Source: Bacteroidaceae bacterium | GTDB taxonomy: Bacteria > Bacteroidota > Bacteroidia > Bacteroidales > Bacteroidaceae | Reading direction: 5' to 3' | Length of the DNA: 64,000 bases | NCBI GenBank assembly: GCA_017442855.1 | Contig: JAFSPM010000018.1 | Coordinates: 1 to 64,000, forward strand | Part shown: positions 17,390 through 26,800 of the stretch, in pieces | Position numbering within the stretch: position 1 is the first letter of the stretch | Layout: each line of letters starts with the position of its first letter | The notes under the pieces: generated by a model | What the model saw: the letters and a program-made list of their open reading frames with translations, nothing else | Told to the model about the DNA's origin: nothing | Databases searched by the model: none | Position numbers and translations under genes: made by a program

Positions 17390-18840
17390 TGAAATATGAT
17401 GTTGTAATCATAGGCAGCGGACTGGGTGGGCTGGTGTGTGGTTCACTATTAGCACGTGAAGGAAAGCGAGTGCTGGTGCTGGAGCGTCAGGCACATCTGG
17501 GAGGTTGTTTGCAAACCTTCCAGCGCGACGGCTTATCATTCGATACCGGCTTCCATTATGTTGGTGGATTGGCAGAGGGACAACCACTGCATAGTGTGTT
17601 CTCATACCTGGGACTGATGCAGCTGCCTTGGATACGCTTGGATGCAGACGGCTTCGACCGTGTGACCATCGGACAGCAGACCTTTCCAATGGCTGAGGGC
17701 TACGACCGTTTTGCCGACACGCTTGGCGAGTATTTCCCATACGAGATAAAGGCGTTGAAGCAGTATGTGGAGATGTTGCGCCACCTTCCACCCATGGAGG
17801 AGATTGGTCACATCTGCGCTTACAACTATTTGCAGTCACTTTTCCACGACCCACTGCTCATCAATGTGCTTTCGGGCTCAGCCATGAAGATGGAGCTACG
17901 AAAGGACTCACTTCCCCTTTTCACCTTTGCCCATGGCATGAGTAGTTATATAGGCAGTAGCTGGCGACTGCGTGGTGGTGGAGAACCAATTGTCCTGTCT
18001 TTGGTAAATAACATAAAGGATTTGGGCGGACAGGTAATCTGTCATGCTGAAGTCAAAGAATTGATTGAGAAGGAAGGGCGTATTGATGCCGTTCGATGTA
18101 CAAATGGCGAGATATACGAGGGTACATCGTTTATCAGCGATGTTCACCCCCAGGAGACATTCAAGTGGCTGGGCGATTCGCACTTAGTGAAAAACACATT
18201 CCGCCGACGTATCAACACCTTGGAAAACAGCTTTGGCATATTCACCGTCTCGCTGGTACTGAAAAAAGGTGCATTGCCTTATTTCAACCATAACAAATAT
18301 GTTTATAGAAAGCCGAATGTTTGGACTTTACTTGAGGAGATGAGTGCCGCCAACGGTGATTGGCAGAAAATGGTCAATGGTTTGATGGTAGCTTGTCGCG
18401 TACCGGAAGAAGGTAACGACGCCCGCCAGATAGACCTGCTCACACCTATGCCCTGGAGTATGTGTAAACCTTGGGAGAACACCACCATAGGGCACCGCGG
18501 TGAAACCTACGAACAGTTGAAAGGCCATGTTGCCGATGAATGTATTCGCTTGGCAGAAACGGTTATACCACAATTAGGCAACATGGTGGAGAAACGCTAT
18601 ACCAGTACACCGCTGACCTACCACGATTATACGCTTACCCCTTGTGGATCGGCCTACGGTGTGCGCAAGGATTATCATAATCCGCTATTGACGATACTGT
18701 CACCACGAACTCCTATCCCTAACCTCCTGCTGACAGGCCAGAGCCTGATGTTGCACGGTGTAGAGGGAGTAACGATGACAGCACTGCATACCTGCAGTGA
18801 ACTATTAGGAAAAAACTTTATACAAGCAGTAATAAAATGA
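17386..18840 (+). CDS. NAD(P)/FAD-dependent oxidoreductase, CrtI/retinol-saturase-like
   Basis: A 484-residue flavoprotein with the N-terminal dinucleotide fold VVIIGSGLGGLVCGSLLAREG and LVLERQAHLGGCLQTF, the FDTGFHYVGG segment of the phytoene desaturase / all-trans-retinol 13,14-reductase family, and a C-terminal NLLLTGQSLMLHGVEGVTMTA. Such enzymes introduce, remove or isomerise double bonds in polyenes. In this cluster, which has no obvious enoyl reductase, it is a candidate to adjust unsaturation of the acyl chain. ATG 17386 and ATG 17389 are both possible; either overlaps the MMPL stop. Confidence 0.82.
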   Translation: MMKYDVVIIGSGLGGLVCGSLLAREGKRVLVLERQAHLGGCLQTFQRDGLSFDTGFHYVGGLAEGQPLHSVFSYLGLMQLPWIRLDADGFDRVTIGQQTFPMAEGYDRFADTLGEYFPYEIKALKQYVEMLRHLPPMEEIGHICAYNYLQSLFHDPLLINVLSGSAMKMELRKDSLPLFTFAHGMSSYIGSSWRLRGGGEPIVLSLVNNIKDLGGQVICHAEVKELIEKEGRIDAVRCTNGEIYEGTSFISDVHPQETFKWLGDSHLVKNTFRRRINTLENSFGIFTVSLVLKKGALPYFNHNKYVYRKPNVWTLLEEMSAANGDWQKMVNGLMVACRVPEEGNDARQIDLLTPMPWSMCKPWENTTIGHRGETYEQLKGHVADECIRLAETVIPQLGNMVEKRYTSTPLTYHDYTLTPCGSAYGVRKDYHNPLLTILSPRTPIPNLLLTGQSLMLHGVEGVTMTALHTCSELLGKNFIQAVIK

Positions 18841-19556
18841 AATATGCATTAGTAACAGGTGGCAGCCGCGGCATTGGCAGAGCCATCACAGTAAAACTGG
18901 CCCAAGAGGGTTATCAGGTGATTATCAACTATACCAGCAATCAGACCGAGGCTGAGAAGACGCTTGCATCTATCAACGGTCAAGGCGAATTGCTGCCTTT
19001 TGATGTCAGTGATAACCAGCAAGTACGACAGGCGTTGGACGACTGGCAACAGCGCCACCCCGATGATTATATCGAAGTGATTGTGAACAATGCCGGCATC
19101 CGTCGCGACAATGTATTGGCTTTGATGCCAGAGGCCGACTGGCACCGTGTGCTTGACATCACGTTGTCTGGTTTCTTCAACGTCACCCAGCCCCTGTTGC
19201 CGGCCATGCAGATGCATAAGTTCGGACGAATTGTCAACATGGCCAGCGTCAGCGGTCTGAAAGGCTTGCCCGGCCAGACCAACTATTCCGCTGCCAAAGG
19301 AGGCGTCATTGCTGCTACCAAGGCGTTGGCACAAGAGGTGGCACGCAGGGGCATCACCGTTAATGCCGTTGCTCCGGGCTTTATCAAGACCGATATGACC
19401 GAAGGACTGGACGAGGCCTCACTGAAGAAGCTGATACCGGCCAATCGCTTCGGCACCCCAGAGGAAGTGGCCGACCTTGTGGCATTTCTTGTTTCACCAC
19501 AGGCAGGCTATATCACTGGCAATGTTATTTCAATTAATGGAGGAATGTACACATGA
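18837..19556 (+). CDS. 3-oxoacyl-ACP reductase (FabG-like SDR)
   Basis: A 239-residue classical short-chain dehydrogenase: TGGSRGIGRAI for NADPH binding, NNAG, the catalytic Ser/Tyr/Lys set in NMASVSGLKGLPGQTNYSAAKGG, and INGG near the end. It reduces 3-oxoacyl-ACP to 3-hydroxyacyl-ACP. Coupled by 4-bp overlaps to the flavoprotein upstream and the LolA-like gene downstream, it is the ketoreductase of this cluster. Confidence 0.88.
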   Translation: MKYALVTGGSRGIGRAITVKLAQEGYQVIINYTSNQTEAEKTLASINGQGELLPFDVSDNQQVRQALDDWQQRHPDDYIEVIVNNAGIRRDNVLALMPEADWHRVLDITLSGFFNVTQPLLPAMQMHKFGRIVNMASVSGLKGLPGQTNYSAAKGGVIAATKALAQEVARRGITVNAVAPGFIKTDMTEGLDEASLKKLIPANRFGTPEEVADLVAFLVSPQAGYITGNVISINGGMYT

Positions 19557-20053
19557 AACATCTTACAGCTTTATTGTTTATGGTATTCACATTGTGTTGT
19601 GGTACCATGGGTGCACAAAATGTGACACGCACCCGTCATCAAGCCGCGCTGACCACCGATGCTGTCACTACAGGCACGCTGACCATTCGCAAGCCCGATT
19701 ATATCTGCATCTCTACCGATGGTGGTCGCGACCAGTTGCTCATGGACGGTACCAAGTTTACGATGACAATGGGAGGCAAGCTGCATGAAACCAACAGTCA
19801 GCAGAATCCCCAGTTCGACACTTTCCAGAAGGTGCTGCATGCCGTCATCAACGCCCAGCCCATCCCTGAGTGCGAGGACTTGACCGTAGAGACCAAGAAC
19901 GGACAGCGTACCATTACCATTACGCCATCCACCAAGAAAAAACGTCAGATGTTCACGTCTTTCGTGTTGGTAATTGACGAAAAGACATCAGCTTTCCGTC
20001 AGTTGCGCATGAACGAACGGGCTGACAACTATATCAACTACGACTTTAAATAA
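19553..20053 (+). CDS. LolA-like periplasmic carrier protein
   Basis: A 166-residue protein with a signal peptide (MKHLTALLFMVFTLCCGTMGAQ) and the flat beta-sheet pattern of LolA-like outer membrane lipoprotein carriers (GTLTIRKPDYICIST..., FTMTMGGKL, LVIDEKTSAFRQLRMNE). Paralogous LolA-like proteins accompany MMPL exporters in aryl-polyene clusters and are thought to ferry the hydrophobic product through the periplasm. The 4-bp overlap with the ketoreductase supports membership in this operon. Confidence 0.75.
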   Translation: MKHLTALLFMVFTLCCGTMGAQNVTRTRHQAALTTDAVTTGTLTIRKPDYICISTDGGRDQLLMDGTKFTMTMGGKLHETNSQQNPQFDTFQKVLHAVINAQPIPECEDLTVETKNGQRTITITPSTKKKRQMFTSFVLVIDEKTSAFRQLRMNERADNYINYDFK

Positions 20054-20085
20054 CGCACCCCTGCGAAGCGTGCTTATTTGAAGAG

Positions 20086-20667
20086 ATGAAGAAGGTTTTG
20101 TTCCTACATGGGTTCTATGCCAGTGGCCAGTGTGTACCTGCCCTGGCATTGCGCGAGGCCTTCGTGGGGCGTGCAGAGGTACTGACGCCCGACCTGCCCA
20201 TGCATCCCAAGCAAGCCGTCAGCTTCATCCGTAAGCTGTGCACCAACGAGCAACCCGATGTAATAGTAGGCAACAGTTGTGGCTCGTTCTTAGCGCAGAT
20301 GATAGCCCCTACCCTTGGCATCCCTGCCCTCTTGGGCAATCCCCATTTCCAGATGACAACCTTCCTGCAAACACGCATCGGTGCTCACCAGTACAAATCG
20401 CCCCGCCAGGACAGTCACCAGGACTTTATCATCGACGAGGCCTTGATACAAGAGTTTGCTGAGCTCGAAGCCATTCAGTTCGACCATTGCACCCCCTTTG
20501 GCAAAGAACATACCTGGGGCCTCTTTGGCGAGCAAGACACCCTCGCCCACTTCGAGCCCCTCTTTCTCGAGCACTACACCCACTCTTTCCATTTCCCTGG
20601 CAATCACACCCCCACCGCCGATGAGGTCCGCATCTATTACGTCCCGTTGGTGGAGCAGCTATGGTAA
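20086..20667 (+). CDS. YqiA-like alpha/beta-hydrolase (esterase/thioesterase candidate)
   Basis: A 193-residue cytoplasmic hydrolase of the YqiA/YcfP type: LFLHGFYASGQ (oxyanion region), VIVGNSCGSFLAQ (nucleophile Ser), LFGEQDTLAHFE (Asp) and FPGNHTPTADE (His). The family has esterase activity on short acyl esters. It begins 32 bp after the LolA-like gene and is probably the last enzyme of the cluster; release of an acyl chain from ACP or CoA would fit but is inference. Confidence 0.72.
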   Translation: MKKVLFLHGFYASGQCVPALALREAFVGRAEVLTPDLPMHPKQAVSFIRKLCTNEQPDVIVGNSCGSFLAQMIAPTLGIPALLGNPHFQMTTFLQTRIGAHQYKSPRQDSHQDFIIDEALIQEFAELEAIQFDHCTPFGKEHTWGLFGEQDTLAHFEPLFLEHYTHSFHFPGNHTPTADEVRIYYVPLVEQLW

Positions 20668-20687
20668 CAAGTCAACAGTCAACAACT

Positions 20688-21794
20688 ATGAGAAACGCCC
20701 TGATCATCCTATACCTAATATGCATATCATGCATGCCACTGTATGCACAGTCCCTCCCCGACTCCATTGTCTCAGGCCCTTTCCCAACGGGACACATACA
20801 AGGCTTTGCCATTGACTCACGCCACCAGTATGTCTATTATTCCTATACCACCATGTTGGTTAAATCCGACATGCAAGGCCATGTCATAGGCACCGTAAAA
20901 GGTCTTCTTGGTCATTTAGGTTGTCTGGACTTCAATGAGGCAGATGGTCGTGTTTATGGATCATTGGAATACAAGAACGACGCCATTGGGAAGGGAATCC
21001 TGCAGATGGAGCAAACCGACCGTACCCTTGACAATGCTTTCTACATTGCCATTTTCGATGTAGAGCGAATCGACCGTATGGACATGGATGCTGAACGTGA
21101 CGGCATTATGACCACCGTCTATCTCCCCACCGTATTAGACGATTACCTGGCACATGTTACCATAGGAACAGAAATCAAGGAACATCGTTTCGGATGCAGT
21201 GGCATTGACGGTGTTAGCTTCGGTCCGATGTTTGGCAAGCAGGATGGGAAACAATACCTGACAGTAGCCTACGGTATCTACGGAGAGACCGACCGCCCTG
21301 ACAACGATTATCAGGTACTTCTACAATATGACATCGCTAAATGGAAAGCCTTTGAGCATCCGCTCTCGCAAGACCATTTGCATCGTCAGGGTCCCCGGAA
21401 ACCCAATGGTCGCTACTTTGTTTGGACAGGGAACACCACCTATGGGGTACAGAACCTGGAGTATGATGCCCATAGCCACACCTGGTATATGGCCGTCTAT
21501 AAAGGACAGAAAACAACGTTCCCAAATTATTCCCTCTTTGCTATTGACGGCACTTCGCGACCAGTATCCCAGTCACTAAAGGGCATTCCATATTTGAAAC
21601 GTGGTAAGGTTATTCCCCTTAAGCAAGAAGGACTGAAAGATTCCTCTACAGGCATCCGAGGTTGGAACTTCCCCTATGGCAGTACTGGCATCTGTGCTTT
21701 AGGTGACGGACAATTCTATATTTCAAAAAACTATCAGACACCCCAAGGGCAAGGTGCTGTATTACGTCTTTACCGTCTCTTCCCTCAAGAATGA
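20688..21794 (+). CDS. Secreted beta-propeller-like protein of unknown function
   Basis: The frame opens at 20661, inside the hydrolase gene, but ATG 20688 gives a clean signal peptide (MRNALIILYLICISCMPLYAQ), so a 368-residue exported protein is likely. It has repeated strand-turn segments (IQGFAIDSRHQYVYYSYTTML, LGCLDFNEADGRVYGS, NTTYGVQNLEYDAHSHTWYMAVY, ISKNYQ) that suggest a propeller, but no named domain that I recognise. It lies at the end of the lipid cluster and 56 bp before the CRISPR array; involvement in either is not supported beyond position. Confidence 0.6.
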   Translation: MRNALIILYLICISCMPLYAQSLPDSIVSGPFPTGHIQGFAIDSRHQYVYYSYTTMLVKSDMQGHVIGTVKGLLGHLGCLDFNEADGRVYGSLEYKNDAIGKGILQMEQTDRTLDNAFYIAIFDVERIDRMDMDAERDGIMTTVYLPTVLDDYLAHVTIGTEIKEHRFGCSGIDGVSFGPMFGKQDGKQYLTVAYGIYGETDRPDNDYQVLLQYDIAKWKAFEHPLSQDHLHRQGPRKPNGRYFVWTGNTTYGVQNLEYDAHSHTWYMAVYKGQKTTFPNYSLFAIDGTSRPVSQSLKGIPYLKRGKVIPLKQEGLKDSSTGIRGWNFPYGSTGICALGDGQFYISKNYQTPQGQGAVLRLYRLFPQE

Positions 21795-21850
21795 CGTGAT
21801 ACCCCCTCAAGAACCCGAAAGTATAGGCATAATGCCTTTACAATCGGGAT

Positions 21851-22542
21851 GTTGTTTGTCATCTTTTCCTAAATCAAACCACAACCTAACGAACCAATCT
21901 AACGATGGAAAAGATGTTGTATACCATTCATTTCCTACATCAAACCACAACTTTAGGTGTTTTCTTTTACTTATTCTTTTCGTTGTATACCATTCATTTC
22001 CTACATCAAACCACAACGTCCGAAGTTCTCAGCACACGCAACGGCTGGGTTGTATATCATTCTTTTCCTACATCAAGCCACAACCGAAGCGCAACGAAGC
22101 AAATTGCTTGAACGTTGTATATCATTCTTTTCCTACATCAAGCCACAACTGTTGGGGATGTGCTTTTGCATGTCGTTTCGTTGTATATCATTCTTTTCCT
22201 ACATCAAGCCACAACCCTTATCTGATTCTCGGAAAATTCCGTTTGTTGTATATCATTCTTTTCCTACATCAAGCCACAACGTTAATATGCAGACAGCAGC
22301 CACCAGCAAGTTGTATATCATTCTTTTCCTACATCAAGCCACAACTACTCTTTTACCAACCCTAACTTACACGGGGTTGTATATCATTCTTTTCCTACAT
22401 CAAGCCACAACTGTTGCATTATTTTGGTGTGTTTGCTAAAGTTGTATATCATTCTTTTCCTACATCAAGCCACAACACAAACAGGGCACTTTCCTCCATC
22501 GGTACTGTTGTATATCATTCTTTTCCTACATCAAGCCACAAC
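21851..22542 (-). CRISPR. Type II-C CRISPR array, 11 repeats and 10 spacers
   Basis: Eleven 36-bp repeats (the first 35 bp and degenerate) start at 21851, 21916, 21982, 22049, 22114, 22180, 22245, 22310, 22376, 22441 and 22507. Spacers are 29-31 bp. Eight repeats (22049 onward) are identical and begin GTTGTATATC on the + strand; those at 21916 and 21982 share three differences, and that at 21851 is more diverged. Diverged repeats mark the leader-distal end, so the leader is at 22543-22634 beside cas2 and the array is read on the minus strand, where the repeat starts GTTGTGGCTTGATGTAGG. The tracrRNA at 27545-27627 pairs with that orientation. Confidence 0.96.
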
Positions 22543-22634
22543 CTAGGTGTAATATTTCCTTATTTTACAGCATGATACACCATATTTACTATCCTAAGAA
22601 GTGGCTCTTAATGTAGTATTTCTTCCCAAAACTA
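22543..22634 (-). promoter_or_regulatory. CRISPR leader
   Basis: This AT-rich 92-bp stretch separates the newest repeat from the cas2 stop codon. The minus strand carries TAGTTTTG (22634-22627), a TAnnTTTG-type -7 element about 85 nt from the first repeat; no clear -33 was found. It may drive the array independently of the cas operon. Confidence 0.5.
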
Positions 22635-22973
22635 TTAAAAAAATTCTAATTGAAGGGGCTCTGTCGGTACTTTTTTCTGTTTCTTACCCCATATATTTAC
22701 AATATCGCTATATTGTTTATCTGTTACACTTAAAATACTAACCATTCCCGTTTCTGGCACAAAAGCTTTTACCCGTTTCACATGTACTGCTTGGCTTTCA
22801 TAAGATGCACAATGTCTAATATATACGGAAAACTGCAACATAACAAAACCGTCTTTCATCAGATTCTTCCGAAAAAGCGCTGCTACTTTCCGTTCTTTCT
22901 TAGTTACCACTGGCAAATCAAAGAAAACAAACAGCCACATAATATGATAAGCATTTAACCGGTTTTCGCTCAT
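22635..22973 (-). CDS. cas2: CRISPR-associated endonuclease Cas2
   Basis: A 112-residue Cas2 with the opening strand WLFVFFDLPVVTKKERK (acidic Asp after FF) and the ferredoxin-like body ending in ILSVTDKQYSD. With Cas1 it forms the spacer-integration complex. Its ATG overlaps the cas1 stop by 4 bp, and the stop is next to the leader. No csn2 or cas4 follows, which makes the system subtype II-C. Confidence 0.94.
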   Translation of the reverse strand: MSENRLNAYHIMWLFVFFDLPVVTKKERKVAALFRKNLMKDGFVMLQFSVYIRHCASYESQAVHVKRVKAFVPETGMVSILSVTDKQYSDIVNIWGKKQKKVPTEPLQLEFF

Positions 22974-23857
22974 GTTACCATTGGTAAAGACAACCTGTCT
23001 GTTTCTCCCTTAAACACTTTGAGTAATGAAGCCGTAGTAAGTGACAAAGCATTTTCTAATGGCCGTGTTACCCTACCCATTTTCACATCCGAGAACAAAA
23101 CTCTCAATAACTTTCCTTTAGTTTGATTGTCCAACTCATTAATAGCACCATCATAAAACAGGTGGTAAACTATTTCGTCAACGAACGGCCTGTATGGCTC
23201 CATTACATCATCAGCTAAAGGGAAAGCATTATAACGATTGCGATGAAATACGCCAAAAGCAGGATATAATCCAGAACCTACCAAGGCTCGAGCCACAGCT
23301 GCTCGTAATATGGTATAGCCATAATTCAAAAGATTATTGGGAGGTAATCCATTATGATCTCGTTTGAATCCATCTTCAAATAATTGCCCCCAGTATTCTC
23401 TTGCAGCGGCCCCTTCTCGATTATCAGAATCTCCAGATTTAACATTCATATAATACTGCTTCAGAACATCTCCATTTTTACCCTCTTTATTAAGTAAAAG
23501 AGACTGGTTTCTAATTTTACTCTCAACCAATTGTTTCCATATATTCTTTTTGGTAGGAGCAGAAGCATCTATCTGATACTTATAACTCTCTTGCAAAGTA
23601 GTATTCCCCTCTAAAGTCATCAACATAGTCTTTGGCATTTTCTTGCTATCACAGAAAATAACTGATACATTATTATCTGCTAACTCATTGAGTACAGGTA
23701 CAGAAATGCTTACTTGAGGATGCTCAATAACCACAAAACCTATATCCTCAATGGGACGAGTCACCGAATCATCATTGTCCTTAAAAGTTATTACCAGCTG
23801 ATGGTTCTTCAAAGACAAATAAACTGGTGAGGTTATCATTAATGACTGCTTAATCAT
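22970..23857 (-). CDS. cas1: CRISPR-associated integrase Cas1
   Basis: A 295-residue type II Cas1. The metal-binding triad is visible as Glu148 (REGAAAREYW), His205 (GVFHRN) and Asp216/217 (LADDVMEPYRP), at the usual family positions. It inserts new spacers at the leader end of the array. It overlaps cas9 and cas2 by 4 bp on either side, so the three are translationally coupled. Confidence 0.95.
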   Translation of the reverse strand: MIKQSLMITSPVYLSLKNHQLVITFKDNDDSVTRPIEDIGFVVIEHPQVSISVPVLNELADNNVSVIFCDSKKMPKTMLMTLEGNTTLQESYKYQIDASAPTKKNIWKQLVESKIRNQSLLLNKEGKNGDVLKQYYMNVKSGDSDNREGAAAREYWGQLFEDGFKRDHNGLPPNNLLNYGYTILRAAVARALVGSGLYPAFGVFHRNRYNAFPLADDVMEPYRPFVDEIVYHLFYDGAINELDNQTKGKLLRVLFSDVKMGRVTRPLENALSLTTASLLKVFKGETDRLSLPMVT

Positions 23858-26800
23858 ATCAACCTCCTTATCTCGCCTAAATCATTTATCTCAAAATCAA
23901 CGCCTTGAACAAGAGCATTGATTTGAGTGTGTAGCATCTTTATTCCAGATCGGAAATCCTCGTTTGTTTTAAACTCACCATTTATCTTCTTGATTTCTGT
24001 ACTTGGACGGGCATCTTGATGATAAACCATTTCTATCGTACCAAAATCATACTTCCCTTGAATAACCATCGATGACATACCAGTTATTTTATACAATCTC
24101 TTAAGCATGTCTTTTCTTTCCAACTCCCATACCTCTTCTGGGTTATTCTCGTAAAGAAGCACCATAGTACCTATCTTCAGCTTATATCGAAGCTCAAAGC
24201 CGCTCTTACTATAATATGGCACCAACTCTTGCTCATTATTATTACTACGACGATACAAATAAGCTGCCTCTATGTTATTAACAAGCTCGAACTCCCTCTT
24301 TTCTTTTCCTTTCTTGTCCTTTCCAACATAGATTGCCATCATATAGTTGCGATCATTCTGGACATGATACTGTCTTTTATACTCATGCTTAGAAACATCC
24401 CTTTGTTCACGAATATTAATTGGACGGGTTACAGAACCAGCGAAAACACGCACTTTCTTAATTGGAATCTGTTTCTCCTCATTCATCCAGATTGTTTTTC
24501 CTAAAGCCTTCTTCAGCGAGCCATGAAGCAGAATAGCATTCTCAACCTTAGAGCGCACCTCCCCATCAACAATATTCTTCACATCTTTTTCATCTAACCC
24601 ATCAAGGTTTTTACGTACCACATATTTAACAACTCCGTCTACTTCAATAGCGCCATAATAGGTATCATTGTGCAAAGAAGCACGAGCTGTATCACCTTGA
24701 GTTAATACTTTTGCTCCCTTGCTATTTCTGACATACCGTTTGGCTTGCTTCGGCATATTGTCTTTGTTATAATGAGCTATCAGCAGTTCGTCTTGAATCT
24801 GTTTTATGTCACTCACAAATGAAGGCCACGGCATATCAAACCTTGGTTTATCTTTGCCAAAGTACTTGTATTCGTCATATTTATGACGATATTCAGCTAA
24901 TTTGTCATATTCACCCTTATCTATACATGCAATCGTTATGGCATCAACGCAATGGTGAACATGGTTCACTCGTTCTTTCTTTGTATATTCTTCCTGGATG
25001 CCCCACATTTGTCTGAATTCAGAAGTAGCAATACCTTTGACAATATATACCTGTTTGAACACTGACTTCAGATACATACGAGCATAGCGTGAAATAACAC
25101 TAATATCTGTTCCTTGACGTCTTGAGAAACCTTCAGGAACCTCTTTCATGGTAAAGCGTTGATACTTGCCACGCCAGTAATCCCTTTGTAACGATAAAAA
25201 ATGCTTAGTCCTAATAATTCTATCTTTTTCTTCTTTAGAAGAGCCACGACTGCCTTTCAGATTTCTGATTCGTTTATCTAACACTTCGTAATTATCTTTC
25301 CAGCTCTTTATTCTCTCCAGTATTTCATCATGATTAGGGAGCTGGGAAGGTAGTTTGGTTCGTTTAATATCACGATTATATCGAATACTACAAAGTGTCA
25401 AATTCATCTTGGTACTATCTCCACCTGCACTGCGAGGAATGGTATGTTCAATATCATACAGTGGATTCTCACCTAAAAATTGCTCAACGCCTATTTCTTC
25501 ACCTGTATATAAACACTTGTGATTCTGCTCTTCCCACAGTTGATATTTCAAGATGTCAGTATCAGAGGGGTTAGCAATATGTTCTTCGATTGCTTTCCGG
25601 CATCTGTCTCTATCTTTTTCATTATCTCGTTGCCAAGCCTGGATAGCCCAACGGCGATTTGCATCATTCAAATCTCGAGAGAACTCAATATGGATTTTAG
25701 TGTCAGGTGTAATCATCCGCTTTTTCAACAACAGATTAACGACTTTACGTAACCTAAACAAGGAATGCATGGCCATAGGATTCTTCACATTATTTATGCG
25801 AGGAGACCCTAACTGATAAAGACCATCTTCATTAGGACGCTGACGAGGATAAAGTTCTATCATAGAAGGATGATACAATTTCTTTAACTCATCTTCTTTG
25901 ACATTGTATCTTTCCATCAAGAATACTTTGACACATTGTTCTAATGTCACACCATCAATATTGCTCTTATCATAAGAATGCATAACTCCTATCACATTAT
26001 CTATGATAGCTTCACGCATTTCTTTAATACTCCATTCATATTTGGGCATTATTTCCACCAAATTACCCAAGAACACTGCTTCTGGGTATATCAGGCCATA
26101 GTCTCTCAAATAAGGTAATATCTTACGAATGGCTTTCAGACTTAGAGCATCATAATCATTAGGCAAAGAAATCTTGCTAAACTTATCTGCTTGTTCCTCA
26201 TCTAATTGTAAACGATTGATGGCAAACTGTTTTAATTTCTCATCATCATCGTAGAAGAACAATGCATGCCACACATCATTCATAATTTCGAAACGAGTCT
26301 TGTTTTTGGCCAAGGTATATACCTCACACACACTACATAACCAATCTTCACCGAAGATTTCTTCTAACTGGGCATTGACAGGGCTGCTTGAAACTGGCGT
26401 ATCCAACTGGTAATTAAACTTGTATGGTTTGTCCTCGTCACTCTTTATATAACAATAGTTATTCTTACCTGCCAGCTTCTTCGCAATATCTTCAAACGGG
26501 AATGTTTTCTTTGACTTGCGCTTAAACAAAGGTATGACCTGTTTCTTCTCTTCGTCTGTTAAAGACCTTTCAGTATTCTCATAAAGAGTATTGACGTTTA
26601 CCCTAATGTTATTCAGAAAGCTATACATGCGAAAATCTTCATACAAGGGATGTGAAGATGGGCAACGAGGTTTGCCTTTCTCAAATGTGCAAGTTCCGAC
26701 TTGGCCCTTCTGTGACTTTAATGGTCGTTGGTCAAATATTGCTTTTTCCAGCTTAGATACTAAAGCTTCATCAAGATTCTGTTTAGCACAAATAGCATGA

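Noticed and set aside
21703-22439. Two long + strand frames over the CRISPR array with repeated PTSNHN- and SYIKPQ-like peptides
   Set aside because: They are translations of the CRISPR repeats; the spacing and identity of the repeats explain them fully.
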